The position numbers and the translations under genes were made by a program. This document shows, piece after piece, positions 16,779-26,220 of a DNA stretch of 64,000 nucleotides. How positions within the stretch are numbered: position 1 is the first letter of the stretch; the number at the start of each line of letters is the position of its first letter. The stretch lies in NCBI RefSeq assembly GCF_902459565.1, contig NZ_CABPSN010000001.1, positions 186,001 through 250,000 on the forward strand, in the 5' to 3' direction. The DNA comes from Pandoraea aquatica. GTDB taxonomy: Bacteria; Pseudomonadota; Gammaproteobacteria; Burkholderiales; Burkholderiaceae. Under the pieces are notes generated by a model that was not told the origin of the DNA, made no database searches, and worked only from the letters and a program-made list of their open reading frames with translations.

Positions 16779-17837
16779 TCATTGGGAGGGAAGCGGGAAC
16801 ACGGTGGCCCAGTCGTCCTTCATGCTCACGACGGTCCAGCCTCGGGTGACGGCGGCGTCCCATGCGCGGTCGAGCCGGCCGATTTTCGATTGACGGTCGT
16901 AGGCGAATTCGCGGACAGCGTCGTCGTGATGCACGAGCAGCGCCAGATGCGGGCCCTTGCCGGTGGTGGTGTACTCAAGCATTTGCAGATCGCCGTCGGA
17001 GTTGCCGAACGCGAGAATCGGCTTGCGCCCGATGCGTCGGTAGATGCCGACCGGCTTGCCCGGACCGTCGTCGACGAAGTCGATCTTGGGCTGACGGATG
17101 AGCTGCCCCTGGCCGTCACGGCCTTCATACTTGAGGCCTTCATCGGTGCCGATGACCTGTTCGGGCGGCACGCCGTACACGCGTTCGACCCACGCGCGCA
17201 TGAACTGCGTTGTGCCGCCAGAGACGATGTAAGTCTTGAAGCCGTTCGCCCGCAGATACGTCAGCAGTTCGAGCTGCGGCTGAAACACCAGTGACGTATA
17301 GGGGCGATGCAACGTCGGGTGCTTTGCCGAGGCGAGCCATGCCTCGATGCGCGCGTCGTAGTCGTCGACGTTCATCCCGCTATTCGCCTGCGCGAGCAGT
17401 TCCAACAGGGGTTTCTTCTGTGCGCTCAGTTCGCGCAGATCACCGGCCATCAGCGCACGGAATGCGGGATTGTCTTTCCATTCCGGATGCGCCGCTGCCT
17501 GCGCTTTCACCTGATCGACCATGAAAACAAGCTGGAAGTACAGGGGTTGTTCGCTCCACAGCGTGCCGTCGTTATCGAACACGGCAATGCGTTCGGCCGG
17601 CGGGACATAGCTGGGTGCGCCGTCGCGGGTCACATCGGCCACGAAGCGCACGATGGTCTGCTTCGCCGCGCCGTCACGCCACGAGGGCAGGGCGTCGGTC
17701 GTGCGGGCAGACGACGATGCCGGTGCGGCGGCTTGCTGCTCAGGCGGCGTCGGCGTCTGTGTTGCGCAGGCCGCAAGCGACAGCGCCACCACGACGGCGG
17801 TCGCAGCCCGACAAAAACGCGAGCGAAGTCTTTCCAT
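16779..17837 (-). CDS. HAD-family phosphatase lipoprotein
   Basis: A 352-residue protein starting with a lipoprotein signal (hydrophobic AVVVALSLAAC, lipobox LAAC around residue 22). The HAD phosphatase motif I is FDNDGTLW, near residue 82, and motif III/IV residues appear in ILAFGNSDGDLQM. The fold suggests a periplasmic acid phosphatase related to phosphoserine-phosphatase-like HAD proteins. It sits between the formylglycine-generating enzyme and the arylsulfatase genes, so it may remove phosphate from sulfated substrates or products (inference). The start at 17837 follows an AAGGA site. The neighbouring same-strand genes are 65 and 17 bp away. Confidence 0.85.
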   Translation of the reverse strand: MERLRSRFCRAATAVVVALSLAACATQTPTPPEQQAAAPASSSARTTDALPSWRDGAAKQTIVRFVADVTRDGAPSYVPPAERIAVFDNDGTLWSEQPLYFQLVFMVDQVKAQAAAHPEWKDNPAFRALMAGDLRELSAQKKPLLELLAQANSGMNVDDYDARIEAWLASAKHPTLHRPYTSLVFQPQLELLTYLRANGFKTYIVSGGTTQFMRAWVERVYGVPPEQVIGTDEGLKYEGRDGQGQLIRQPKIDFVDDGPGKPVGIYRRIGRKPILAFGNSDGDLQMLEYTTTGKGPHLALLVHHDDAVREFAYDRQSKIGRLDRAWDAAVTRGWTVVSMKDDWATVFPLPSQ

Positions 17838-17902
17838 CCCCCAATCCTTGATCGTTGTAATGGTGCTAGTTCGTTGGCGTGAAGCAGTGAAGCGGTGAAG
17901 CG

Positions 17903-19156
17903 TCAGCGCGAAGGCGTTCCCGACGTCACCGACGCTAGCTTGTTCTCCGACGCCCGGCGCGACGCCTGCCACGCGCTTTCGTCCATCACCAGCCGGAAGC
18001 CGAGATGCGACATGCTGTTGTAGGGGTCGGTGCCGCGTCGCGCGCTCGGGCGATAGCTCAGGCAGTACGCTTCGTTACACAGGAACGAGCCACCGCGCGT
18101 TACGCGCTTGGGGGCCTGCACGGGCACGCCGGGATCGGCCGGATCCCATGAGTCGGACGGGCCGGTCGGGTTGTCCGCGAGCTTGCTGGCTGCTGCTTCG
18201 CGCCGGAATTGATCGGCGCGATACCAGTCGGCGACCCACTGCCAGGCGTTGCCCGTCATATCGGACAAGCCATATCCGTTCGGAGGGAACGTGCCGACCG
18301 GACTCGTGCCGACGGCGCCGCCGGCCTTCGGGTTGACGACAGGGAACGGTTGCGCCTGTTCGCCTTCCCAGACGTTGGCCATCTGCTTGCCGTTCGGTGC
18401 GAACGATTCGCCCCACGCGTAAGTGGCTTGTTCCAGTCCGCCACGTGCGGCGAATTCCCATTCGGCCTCGGTTGGCAGACGCTTGCCTGCCCACTTCGCA
18501 TAGGCCTGCGCATCTTCGAACGAGACTTGCACGACGGGGTGATCGTCTTTGCCCGCGATGCTGGTGTCCGGCCCACCCGGATGCCGCCAGTCCGCACCGG
18601 GCTCGAAACGCCACCAGCGTGAATAGTCCTGGAGCGGTACTGGCTTGTCGGTGCCGACGAACACCATCGCTCCGGCGACCAGTGCGCTTTCGGGCGGACG
18701 CGGCGTGCCCGGCGGCAACTGCACCCTGAGCGTCTCCCAATCCGGCTTGCGCTCGGCGGTCGTGACGTAGCCTGTCGCCGCAACGAAACGACGGAACTGC
18801 GCGTTCGTGACGTGATGCGCATCCATCCAGAAGCCGTGAACGCGCGCGGGATGGGCGGGCTTCTCGTTGGGCTGCGCCATGCGGCTGTCGCTGCCCATCA
18901 GGAATCCACCGCCGGGAATCCACGCCATGCCCTCGGGGCCACGGACGCCGTCGCCCATCACGACCTTGATATCGCGCGGGCTCGCAGCATCGTTGCGGGT
19001 CATCGCCCAGGACATCGCACCACCGGCCGCGACCGAGACGCCAAGCGCTGCCCCTGCCCACAGGAGGAACGTCCGGCGACCGCGCACCGGGGGCGATGCG
19101 GCGGGTGCTTTGCCGGATGAGGTGTCGTGTTGCGCGATTCGCTTGCGTCGTGACAT
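17903..19156 (-). CDS. Formylglycine-generating enzyme (sulfatase-modifying factor family)
   Basis: A 417-residue SUMF1/FGE-fold protein with an N-terminal basic stretch and a hydrophobic segment (about residues 30-52), placing the catalytic domain in the periplasm or membrane-anchored there. The domain begins at MAWIPGGGFLMGSD. The C-terminal active site RGGSFLCNEAYC has both cysteines of the aerobic copper-dependent FGE (Cys360 and Cys365), so it is probably an active enzyme that oxidises the sulfatase cysteine to formylglycine. Its likely client is the arylsulfatase encoded two genes downstream. A GGGAGC ribosome binding site supports the ATG at 19156. Confidence 0.88.
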   Translation of the reverse strand: MSRRKRIAQHDTSSGKAPAASPPVRGRRTFLLWAGAALGVSVAAGGAMSWAMTRNDAASPRDIKVVMGDGVRGPEGMAWIPGGGFLMGSDSRMAQPNEKPAHPARVHGFWMDAHHVTNAQFRRFVAATGYVTTAERKPDWETLRVQLPPGTPRPPESALVAGAMVFVGTDKPVPLQDYSRWWRFEPGADWRHPGGPDTSIAGKDDHPVVQVSFEDAQAYAKWAGKRLPTEAEWEFAARGGLEQATYAWGESFAPNGKQMANVWEGEQAQPFPVVNPKAGGAVGTSPVGTFPPNGYGLSDMTGNAWQWVADWYRADQFRREAAASKLADNPTGPSDSWDPADPGVPVQAPKRVTRGGSFLCNEAYCLSYRPSARRGTDPYNSMSHLGFRLVMDESAWQASRRASENKLASVTSGTPSR

Positions 19157-19426
19157 GTGCTGAAGCTCCCGCAATACGTGCTGGCGTATCCGGCCCTTTA
19201 TACGTGGGTATGCGCTAGGCAAACACCATCGCAATGGAAAGAGTGAATCGCCAGCCTGGTGTGGCTTAAAGACTATTATCTAATTTGTGTAAACTCAATT
19301 GAAATTTCTAATGCCGTTGGAAATTAATCTTTGACGCGATTCATTTGTTTGCTTAAGGTTTGTTGGGTGTTTGATTGAATCGTGAGTTGTCGAGTTATTT
19401 TTAAAGTAATTTAAATTATCGGTATT
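19157..19426. other. AT-rich divergent intergenic region
   Basis: These 270 bp separate the divergent sulfatase and MoxR/Bat operons. They are markedly AT-rich compared with everything around them, especially 19265-19440. I see no open frame of note, transposase remnant or clear dyad. It most likely holds both promoters. Confidence 0.6.
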
Positions 19427-20386
19427 ATGAAAAATACCATTATTGAATTCGAAAAACATATCGGCGATGCCGTTGTCGGGCAGGAGACGGTGGTGCGTCA
19501 AATCCTGATCGCGTTGCTTGCTGACGGGCACGTCCTTCTGGAAAGCCTGCCCGGGCTTGCTAAAACCCGCACGGTGAAAGCGATTGCGGCCCGTCTGGCG
19601 GTTACGATGCGTCGCATTCAATTCACGCCGGACCTGCTGCCATCGGATATCACGGGTGGCGAAACGCTGCTGCAATCGGGAACGGAACGTGTCCTTCAGT
19701 TTCAGCCCGGGCCGATCTTTGGCAATCTGATTCTTGCTGATGAAATTAACCGGGCACCCGCCAAGGTGCAGTCGGCATTGCTTGAGGCCATGGAGGAAAG
19801 GCAAGTGTCGGTGTCGGGAAAGACGCACGCAATGGCCGATCTCTTTATGGTGATGGCTACGCAGAATCCGATAGAGCAAGAAGGGACATATCCATTGCCG
19901 GAAGCACAAATGGATCGCTTTCTTTTAAAAATACTCATTACGTACCCGACGCCTGAAAGCGAGCAGGCGATGTTGCAACTGCTCAGAAAGGAGACGAAGC
20001 GGACTTCGTCTGCCGGCGGGACGTTGTCGCAGGAAGATGTCTTCGCCGCGCGACGCGAAATCGAAGACGTCAGCGTGTCGCCTGCGGTAGACGCGTACAT
20101 CGTCGCGCTGGTGAACGGCACGCGTCACGGGATCGCCAGCGATGCCGAGCTCTCCCGCTGGATCGACGTCGGCGCAAGTCCGCGCGGGGCCATCGGGCTC
20201 GACCGCGCCGCGCGCGTGCATGCGTGGTTGGAGGATCGCAATTTCGTGACGCCGGACGACGTGAGGGCGATCGTGCATCCGGTATTGCGCCATCGTCTGG
20301 TGCTGTCCTACGACGCGAACGCCGACGGCATCGACGCCGATCGCGTGGTCGACCGTCTGGTGGAAACGACGCCGGTACCCGCCTGA
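19427..20386 (+). CDS. moxR: MoxR-family AAA+ ATPase
   Basis: A 319-residue AAA+ ATPase of the MoxR group, which act as chaperones that help mature or assemble protein complexes. The Walker A region is the MoxR-type ESLPGLAKT (about residues 39-47) and Walker B is LILADEINRAP (about 102-112). The sensor/arginine region includes MATQNPIEQEGTYPLPEAQMDRF. It opens an operon with DUF58, DUF4381, two von Willebrand-type proteins and BatD, the usual partners. The start lies downstream of a low-GC promoter region; the following DUF58 gene begins 65 bp away. Confidence 0.93.
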   Translation: MKNTIIEFEKHIGDAVVGQETVVRQILIALLADGHVLLESLPGLAKTRTVKAIAARLAVTMRRIQFTPDLLPSDITGGETLLQSGTERVLQFQPGPIFGNLILADEINRAPAKVQSALLEAMEERQVSVSGKTHAMADLFMVMATQNPIEQEGTYPLPEAQMDRFLLKILITYPTPESEQAMLQLLRKETKRTSSAGGTLSQEDVFAARREIEDVSVSPAVDAYIVALVNGTRHGIASDAELSRWIDVGASPRGAIGLDRAARVHAWLEDRNFVTPDDVRAIVHPVLRHRLVLSYDANADGIDADRVVDRLVETTPVPA

Positions 20387-20451
20387 AATCACGAGCTTCG
20401 CGCGGAGCCAGCCGTTGCACCAGTAGCAGAACATCTTCGGGGAGCGTGCTC

Positions 20452-21444
20452 ATGACAGCATCGCCGCCATTGCCTGCCAGCCGTCGTGAAGTCCCCGTCG
20501 ACACGCTCGGGACGGTGCATGTCGACGTGCCGCATCTGATGCGGCTGCGGTTCCGCGCGCACGGACTGAGCTTCGTCGCGCCTGCACCGGTCAGGAGCGT
20601 GCTGTCGGGTAATCACGCATCGCGGCTACGTGGGCGAGGGCTGAATTTCGATGAAATTCGCGGCTACGTGCCGGGTGACGACATTCGACACATCGACTGG
20701 CGCGCATCGATGCGCGTGGCGAGGCCGCTGGTGCGTGCTTATACGGAAGAGCGCGACCGCCCCGTGCAGGTGGTCGTCGATCAGCGCATGAGCATGCATT
20801 TCGGATCGCAACGCGCGTTCAAGTCGGTCGTCGCGGCAGAGACGGCCGCTTTGGCGACATGGATGGGCTATGCGGCCGGCGATCGTGTAGGCGGCGTGGT
20901 CTTCAACGATGCGCGCATCGAGCGGGTGCGTCCCTTGCGAAGTCTGAGCCGGATCGCCCGGCTGTTCGGTGCCATCGCCGAAATGAATGCCGAATTGCGC
21001 GCGGACAGTCCGGTGCGGACCGACTACGCGCAGTTGAATCAGGCGCTGGGGCAGTTGCTGCATATGGCACCGCACGATCATCTGATCTGCATCGTGAGCG
21101 ACTTCGCCGGTGCCGACGCGCGCACACAGGCGTTGCTACGGCAACTGAGCGTGCACAACGATGTCGTCGCCGGACTGGTCTTCGACCCGCTATGGCAGCA
21201 CGTCGACGAGCGCAGTGCGCTGGTCGTGAGCGAAGGACATTTGCAGGTCGAGCTGCGCGTCGCGAATGAACGGGTGCGTACGCCTGTCGCCGCGTTTTTC
21301 AAGGGGCGTACCGCCGAGGTCGCGGAACTGCTGCGCACGAGCGGCGTGCCGTGGATGCCGCTCTCAAGCGCGCAAGCGGCAGTCGATCAGGTGCGCCGGT
21401 TGCTGGGGGCGCGTCATTCGGGCGTGCATGGAGGAGGACTGTGA
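20452..21444 (+). CDS. DUF58 domain protein
   Basis: A 330-residue protein with the DUF58 hallmark GRGLNFDEIRGYVPGDDIRHIDWRASMR around residues 62-90 (split here for reference as DEIRGYVPGDD and IDWRASMR), followed by a vWA-like fold (VQVVVDQRMSM). DUF58 proteins are routinely encoded next to MoxR ATPases and are thought to be their substrates or adaptors. The ATG follows a GGGGAG site. Its stop codon overlaps the GTG start of the next gene by four bases, indicating coupling. Confidence 0.9.
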   Translation: MTASPPLPASRREVPVDTLGTVHVDVPHLMRLRFRAHGLSFVAPAPVRSVLSGNHASRLRGRGLNFDEIRGYVPGDDIRHIDWRASMRVARPLVRAYTEERDRPVQVVVDQRMSMHFGSQRAFKSVVAAETAALATWMGYAAGDRVGGVVFNDARIERVRPLRSLSRIARLFGAIAEMNAELRADSPVRTDYAQLNQALGQLLHMAPHDHLICIVSDFAGADARTQALLRQLSVHNDVVAGLVFDPLWQHVDERSALVVSEGHLQVELRVANERVRTPVAAFFKGRTAEVAELLRTSGVPWMPLSSAQAAVDQVRRLLGARHSGVHGGGL

Positions 21445-22016
21445 GCACTACGTGGGTTCTTGCCCAGACAACCACCCCGGTCGCCAACGCGCCGAACGAC
21501 ATGCCAGACGACGTGCCGGAGACCATGGACGCCTCGCTGGCATTGACTGGCCTGGACGAACTACCGCTCCCGCCCCCCGCGTCGTACATGCCTCAGACGT
21601 GGGGATGGGGCGTGGTGGCACTGCTCGTGCTGCTCGGCATGGCGTGGTGCGGCTGGCGCGCATGGCGGCGATACCGTCGCGATCGATACCGCCGTTTGGC
21701 GCTGGCCGAACTCGAAACATTGGTGTCGATGACCCATGATCCCGCACGCCGCACGATGGCCGTCGCGTCGCTTGCCGCGTTGCTCAAGCGCACGGCGTTG
21801 GCCGCGTACCCAGGCGCGGGCGTCGGCCGTCTGCGCGGTGCCGCGTGGATCGACTTCCTGAACGGACATCGTGGCCGCTTCGTCGTGGCCGATGGTCATT
21901 ACCTGGCGATGGCCAGCTATGCACCGCGTGGCGTGGACGACACCCCGCAAAGCGACATCGACGCGCTGATGCAGCGCGCCCGTCAATGGATCCGTGATCA
22001 CCATGTGGAAGTTTGA
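21441..22016 (+). CDS. DUF4381 membrane protein of the MoxR/Bat operon
   Basis: A 191-residue protein with one membrane helix (about residues 54-74, GWGVVALLVLLGMAWCGW) followed by a basic segment (RRYRRDRYRRLAL) and a cytoplasmic domain with AAWIDFLNG, matching the DUF4381 family found with BatA/BatB. The start is GTG at 21441, which follows a strong GGAGGA site and overlaps the DUF58 stop. It overlaps the next gene's start by 14 bases. Probably a structural partner in the membrane complex; no enzymatic residues are evident. Confidence 0.85.
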   Translation: MSTTWVLAQTTTPVANAPNDMPDDVPETMDASLALTGLDELPLPPPASYMPQTWGWGVVALLVLLGMAWCGWRAWRRYRRDRYRRLALAELETLVSMTHDPARRTMAVASLAALLKRTALAAYPGAGVGRLRGAAWIDFLNGHRGRFVVADGHYLAMASYAPRGVDDTPQSDIDALMQRARQWIRDHHVEV

Positions 22017-23106
22017 GCTGCCGTGGATGCTGGCGTTGTTGCCGCTGCCGATACTGGTCGCGTGGCTCGTGCCGCCGTACCGGGCGATGGCGCTTGCGCT
22101 GCGCACGCCGTTTTTTCACGAGATGGCGGATGCCGCCGGTGAGCGCCCGTCACCGGGTGGTGTGCGTTTGCGGCGCAACTGGCTGCAATGGCTGCTGTTG
22201 CCGATTGTATGGTTTTTGGTGGTGGTGGCGGCGGCCCGTCCGGTGCATGTCGAAGCGCCGATTACGCACGAGACGCCGGCGCGCGACCTGATGCTCGCCA
22301 TCGATCTGTCTCAGTCGATGGGTACGACGGACTTCGTCAGCGCGTCCACGGGCGAGCGGACCGACCGGCTGACGGCGGTGAAACACGTGGTGGCCGACTT
22401 CATTGCGAAGCGGCGCGGCGACCGTATCGGACTGGTGGTGTTCGGCGACGCCGCATATCCACAAGCACCGCTCACGCTGGACCACGACAGCGTCATGATT
22501 CTGCTCGATCAGATGCAGATCGGTATGGCTGGCCCTCGCACAGCGATCGGCGACGCTATCGGGTTGACCGTCAAGCTGCTGGCCGATTCGAAAGCGGCTG
22601 AAAAGGTGCTAATTCTGCTGACGGACGGCAACGACACCGCCAGCAAGATTCCTCCGGATCAGGCCGCGCGCATCGCGAAGGAGCACGGGCTGGTGATTCA
22701 CACCATCGGCATTGGCGACGTCGACGCGACCGGTGAGGATCGTGTCGATCTGGCGGCCTTGCAGCGCATCTCCCATGCGACCGGCGGCCGGTCGTATCAG
22801 GCGTTCGGCCGCGAACAGGATCTGGCCGACGTCTACACGCAGCTCGACCGTCTGACACCCGAGCGCATCAAGCAGGAGGTCTACCGGCCGCAGACGGAGT
22901 ATTTCTGGATACCGCTGGGGCTGGCCTTGCTGATCGTGACGGCGTACCACCTGTGTGCATTGCTCGTCGCGATCATCCGCAGCACGGCCCGCAGAGGTGT
23001 GCAGGCGGACGGCGAGCGCAGCGACAGCCAGGCACCCGCACCGGCGAGCCTGCCGACATCCGAAGCGAAGCCCGAGGTCATGGCCGGAGCCACGCATGGA
23101 AATTGA
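22003..23106 (+). CDS. batA: BatA-like von Willebrand factor A membrane protein
   Basis: A 367-residue inner-membrane protein. Helices lie near residues 5-25 and 63-80, the vWA domain spans about 95-285, and a C-terminal helix lies near 305-330. The metal-ion-dependent adhesion site is intact: DLSQS with Asp101, Ser103 and Ser105, and a later LTDGND. BatA proteins are part of the Bat aerotolerance complex together with MoxR and BatD. I chose the ATG at 22003; a GTG at 21994 is the alternative. It overlaps both its neighbours. Confidence 0.88.
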   Translation: MWKFELPWMLALLPLPILVAWLVPPYRAMALALRTPFFHEMADAAGERPSPGGVRLRRNWLQWLLLPIVWFLVVVAAARPVHVEAPITHETPARDLMLAIDLSQSMGTTDFVSASTGERTDRLTAVKHVVADFIAKRRGDRIGLVVFGDAAYPQAPLTLDHDSVMILLDQMQIGMAGPRTAIGDAIGLTVKLLADSKAAEKVLILLTDGNDTASKIPPDQAARIAKEHGLVIHTIGIGDVDATGEDRVDLAALQRISHATGGRSYQAFGREQDLADVYTQLDRLTPERIKQEVYRPQTEYFWIPLGLALLIVTAYHLCALLVAIIRSTARRGVQADGERSDSQAPAPASLPTSEAKPEVMAGATHGN

Positions 23107-24784
23107 CCTGAGCGCGTTCCACTTTCTGCGTCCGCTCTGGTTGTGGCTGCTCGTGCCCGCCGCACTGTTGCCGCTGGTCTGGCGACGGCGCAACGACGTT
23201 CGCGCACGCTGGCGCAAATTCATCGCGCCAGCATTGCTGGAGCATTTGCTCGTTGGCGATACGCGGACGTATCGGCTTCAGCCGGTGCATACGCTGGCCA
23301 TGCTGCTGGCTGTCGGCGCGATGGCGGCGGCGGGGCCGACGTGGGAGCAGGTGCGGCCACCGTTCAGTCAGGACAAAGCACCGATGGTCATCGCGCTCGC
23401 CCTGAACCGTTCCATGGACGCCAACGACGTGCCGCCCACACGACTGGAGCGCGCGAAGGCAAAGGTGCTGGATATCGCGCGCTCGCGCAAAGGCGCACGC
23501 ACGGGGCTTGTCGTCTACGCCGGAACATCGCATCTGGTCGTACCGCCGACGGAGGACCCCGCGATGCTCGAACTCTATGTGCCTGCACTCGCCACCGGGC
23601 TGATGCCCAAGGACGGCAAGCGCATGGATCTGGCGCTCGACGTGGCCGAGCGACTGCTCGCGCACGATGCCGCGGCCGGCACTGTCGTGTTCATCGGAGA
23701 CGGTTTCGATGCGACGTCGCGCGAGGCCTTCATCGCAAAGGCGAAAGCCTCGAAGCAGCAACTGCTGTGGCTCGTGGCGGGCACGTCGAAGGGCGGTACC
23801 GTGCGCAATGCCGACGGCACTGTCGCCACCGACGCGAGCGGCGTGCCGGTGACTGCCGGATTCGATGCCGACGGCATCCGCACACTGGCAAGCGACGCGG
23901 GCATACCGCTGGCGAGCTTGCGCGCTGACGGCGACGACGTCGTCTGGGTGCAGCGCCGCGCGCAGACCTATCTCGCCGAGATGGACGAAGCGCATCGCGA
24001 GCCACGCTGGCAGGAAAACGGGTTCTGGCTGGTCGTCCCTTTGCTGTTGCTCGTGTTGCTGTCGTTCCGTCGTGGCTGGACGGTGAAGTGGTTGCCGGTC
24101 GTGGTGCTCTCGCTGGCGTTTGCGGCAACGCCGGATGTCGTTCGTGCCGCCGATACCGGCGATACAGCGCCCCAACACGATGGCTGGCGATGGATCGACG
24201 CTTTTGCAACGCGCGATCAACAGGGGCGCTGGTATTACGAACGAGGCGACTTCGCAACGGCCGCCGCGCGCTTCGAGGACTCGATGTGGAAAGGCCGTGC
24301 CCAATACGCGGCGAAGGACTACGGCGATGCGCTTGCCACGTTCTCGCAGATATTCACGCAGCAAAAAAGCGAGACAGCCGCGTTCTATATGGGCAACTCG
24401 CTGGCGCATCTGGGCGATTATGAGGGCGCGATCAAGGCCTACGAGATTGCGTTGAAGTTGCATCCGGGCTGGGCGGAGGCGACCGCAAACATCGCGCTGA
24501 TGAAGGATCTGCTCAAGGCCGACGAGCAGACGGAGGAAGCGCACCAGCAGCCCTCCCAGGGGCAGGACAAAGAAGATGCGAAAAAGGGGAAGGGCGCACA
24601 GCAGACGGTGGTGACGATGGCCCCGACGGAGGACGTCTGGATGCGAGGACTCAACACGTCGCCCGCCATGTTCCTGCGTCAGCGCTTCGAACAGGAGGCT
24701 GCTACGCCATCGGTTCCATCGGTTAGGCCCGTGGCGGCCGGGCCGTCAGCATCGGTCGGCGGTGCAAAGGCGGCCGTGCCATGA
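23096..24784 (+). CDS. BatB/BatC-like vWA-TPR fusion protein with degenerate MIDAS
   Basis: A 562-residue protein. Two N-terminal membrane helices flank a vWA-like domain (about residues 95-290), a further helix pair sits near 305-350, and then comes a TPR region (about 375-480; RWYYERGDFATAA, YMGNSLAHLGDYEGAIKAYEIAL). This joins in one chain what is split as BatB and BatC elsewhere. The metal site DxSxS reads AxNxS (Ala102, Asn104, Ser106), so metal-dependent ligand binding is probably lost, in contrast to BatA. It starts 11 bases inside batA and its stop overlaps the batD start. Confidence 0.85.
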   Translation: MEIDLSAFHFLRPLWLWLLVPAALLPLVWRRRNDVRARWRKFIAPALLEHLLVGDTRTYRLQPVHTLAMLLAVGAMAAAGPTWEQVRPPFSQDKAPMVIALALNRSMDANDVPPTRLERAKAKVLDIARSRKGARTGLVVYAGTSHLVVPPTEDPAMLELYVPALATGLMPKDGKRMDLALDVAERLLAHDAAAGTVVFIGDGFDATSREAFIAKAKASKQQLLWLVAGTSKGGTVRNADGTVATDASGVPVTAGFDADGIRTLASDAGIPLASLRADGDDVVWVQRRAQTYLAEMDEAHREPRWQENGFWLVVPLLLLVLLSFRRGWTVKWLPVVVLSLAFAATPDVVRAADTGDTAPQHDGWRWIDAFATRDQQGRWYYERGDFATAAARFEDSMWKGRAQYAAKDYGDALATFSQIFTQQKSETAAFYMGNSLAHLGDYEGAIKAYEIALKLHPGWAEATANIALMKDLLKADEQTEEAHQQPSQGQDKEDAKKGKGAQQTVVTMAPTEDVWMRGLNTSPAMFLRQRFEQEAATPSVPSVRPVAAGPSASVGGAKAAVP

Positions 24785-26208
24785 CAAAAATCATGCAGCA
24801 GGTCGTGCGGTGCTTGATGGTGCGGATCGCGAGTCTGGCCATCGGACCTTGGCTTTGTGCCACGTGCCTCGCCGTCACCGCAATAATCGCGCCGGGCGCG
24901 CACGCCGACGAACCGCCGAAGACGATGATTCGTGCGCATCTCGAACCGGCGGGCAATGTGGTCGCGGGCACGCAGGTGAAACTCGTCGTCGACATTCTGA
25001 CGACCACCTGGCTGAGCGACGCCCCCGACTGGCCGTTGTTCGACATGCCGGGCGCCATCGTCACGTTGCCGGACGAGCAGGCACGCAACCTCAGCGAGAC
25101 GATCGGCGACGAGCGTTGGTTCGGCGTGAGCCGCGCGTATCGCATTGCACCGCAGGCCGGGCAGCGATACACCGTGCCTTCGTTCGTGATCCATGTGCTA
25201 CCGGGCGGGGCAACGGGACCGGTCGCGCTGCACACGCCATCGCTTTCCTTCGTTGCCACGGTGCCACCGGGCGCGGAAGGCATGGCCGTATTCTTCCCGA
25301 CGAGTGGCCTGAACGTCAGCCAGAAGATCGAACCGTCGCCGTCGCATCTTCAGGTGGGTGACACCGTCACCCGCACCATCACCCAGCGCGCTACGGCGAC
25401 CGAAGCGATCCTGATTCCGCCTGCGCCATTGGTGGACGTGGACGGTCTCCAACGGTACATGCGACCCGCGCAGACGTCTGACGACCTGCAAGGCAGCCGG
25501 GGTCTCGTTGCCGGGGTGCGCACGGACTCGGCGATGTACGTGGTCAACCGGTCCGGTCATATCGAGCTGCCGGCCGTCGAGATCGAATGGTGGAACACCG
25601 CGGCGCACCGGCGCGAACACGTTTCGTTGCCAGCGATTTCCCTGAGCGCCCGGGGTGCCCATGAAACGCCGTTGTTCGAGATTCCGGTCGATGCCGTCGG
25701 CCGCGCGGCGCATCGAGTGATCGTGCTGAATCGTTCCGACTTGTGGATTGCAGGCGCGGGCCTCGCGTTCGTGTTCGCCCTCGTGTGGGTTGGTCCCCGG
25801 CTGCTAAGCGCCGCACGCGGTTCGCGGCAACGCATTGCCACCTGGCGTCGAACGATGACGACCGGGGAACCGCATGCGTGGCGGCAGTTGAAGCGTGCTG
25901 CACGAGGCACGTCATGGTCCGCGTTCGTGGGGGCGCTATACGCCTGGCTGGATCGCCGGGCGGATGCGCCGGGCGGGCTGACGATGGAAGGCTCGCAGGA
26001 CATGGTGGCGCTTCGTGGCGCGGTGTATGCGCGGTATGCACTCGGCGCGCCGCACGATGGCCCCGTCGATCCGCAACTCGCGCAGCGATTGAAAGTCGTC
26101 CGCAAGCAAATGATCCGAGCGTCGCGCCGGTCGTCCGCGTCGGACGATCTGCCGCCGTTGTACGCCCCGGTGCCGCCGCACCGCCCCAGCCGTCGCTCTC
26201 CCAATTGA
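24781..26208 (+). CDS. batD: BatD-like protein
   Basis: A 475-residue exported or membrane-anchored protein. A signal segment (about residues 10-40, ending GAHA) is followed by a beta-rich periplasmic part, a single membrane helix near residues 320-342, and a basic cytoplasmic tail. This is the architecture of BatD/BAT domain proteins that close MoxR-Bat operons. The ATG overlaps the previous stop (ATGA). The unknown gene at 26221 follows after 12 bp, so it is co-transcribed. Confidence 0.82.
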   Translation: MTKIMQQVVRCLMVRIASLAIGPWLCATCLAVTAIIAPGAHADEPPKTMIRAHLEPAGNVVAGTQVKLVVDILTTTWLSDAPDWPLFDMPGAIVTLPDEQARNLSETIGDERWFGVSRAYRIAPQAGQRYTVPSFVIHVLPGGATGPVALHTPSLSFVATVPPGAEGMAVFFPTSGLNVSQKIEPSPSHLQVGDTVTRTITQRATATEAILIPPAPLVDVDGLQRYMRPAQTSDDLQGSRGLVAGVRTDSAMYVVNRSGHIELPAVEIEWWNTAAHRREHVSLPAISLSARGAHETPLFEIPVDAVGRAAHRVIVLNRSDLWIAGAGLAFVFALVWVGPRLLSAARGSRQRIATWRRTMTTGEPHAWRQLKRAARGTSWSAFVGALYAWLDRRADAPGGLTMEGSQDMVALRGAVYARYALGAPHDGPVDPQLAQRLKVVRKQMIRASRRSSASDDLPPLYAPVPPHRPSRRSPN

Positions 26209-26220
26209 CGAGGAGCTCCG

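Noticed and set aside
19157-19426. AT-rich stretch as an insertion-sequence remnant
   Set aside because: No transposase fragment, terminal inverted repeats or target duplications were seen; a divergent promoter explains it.
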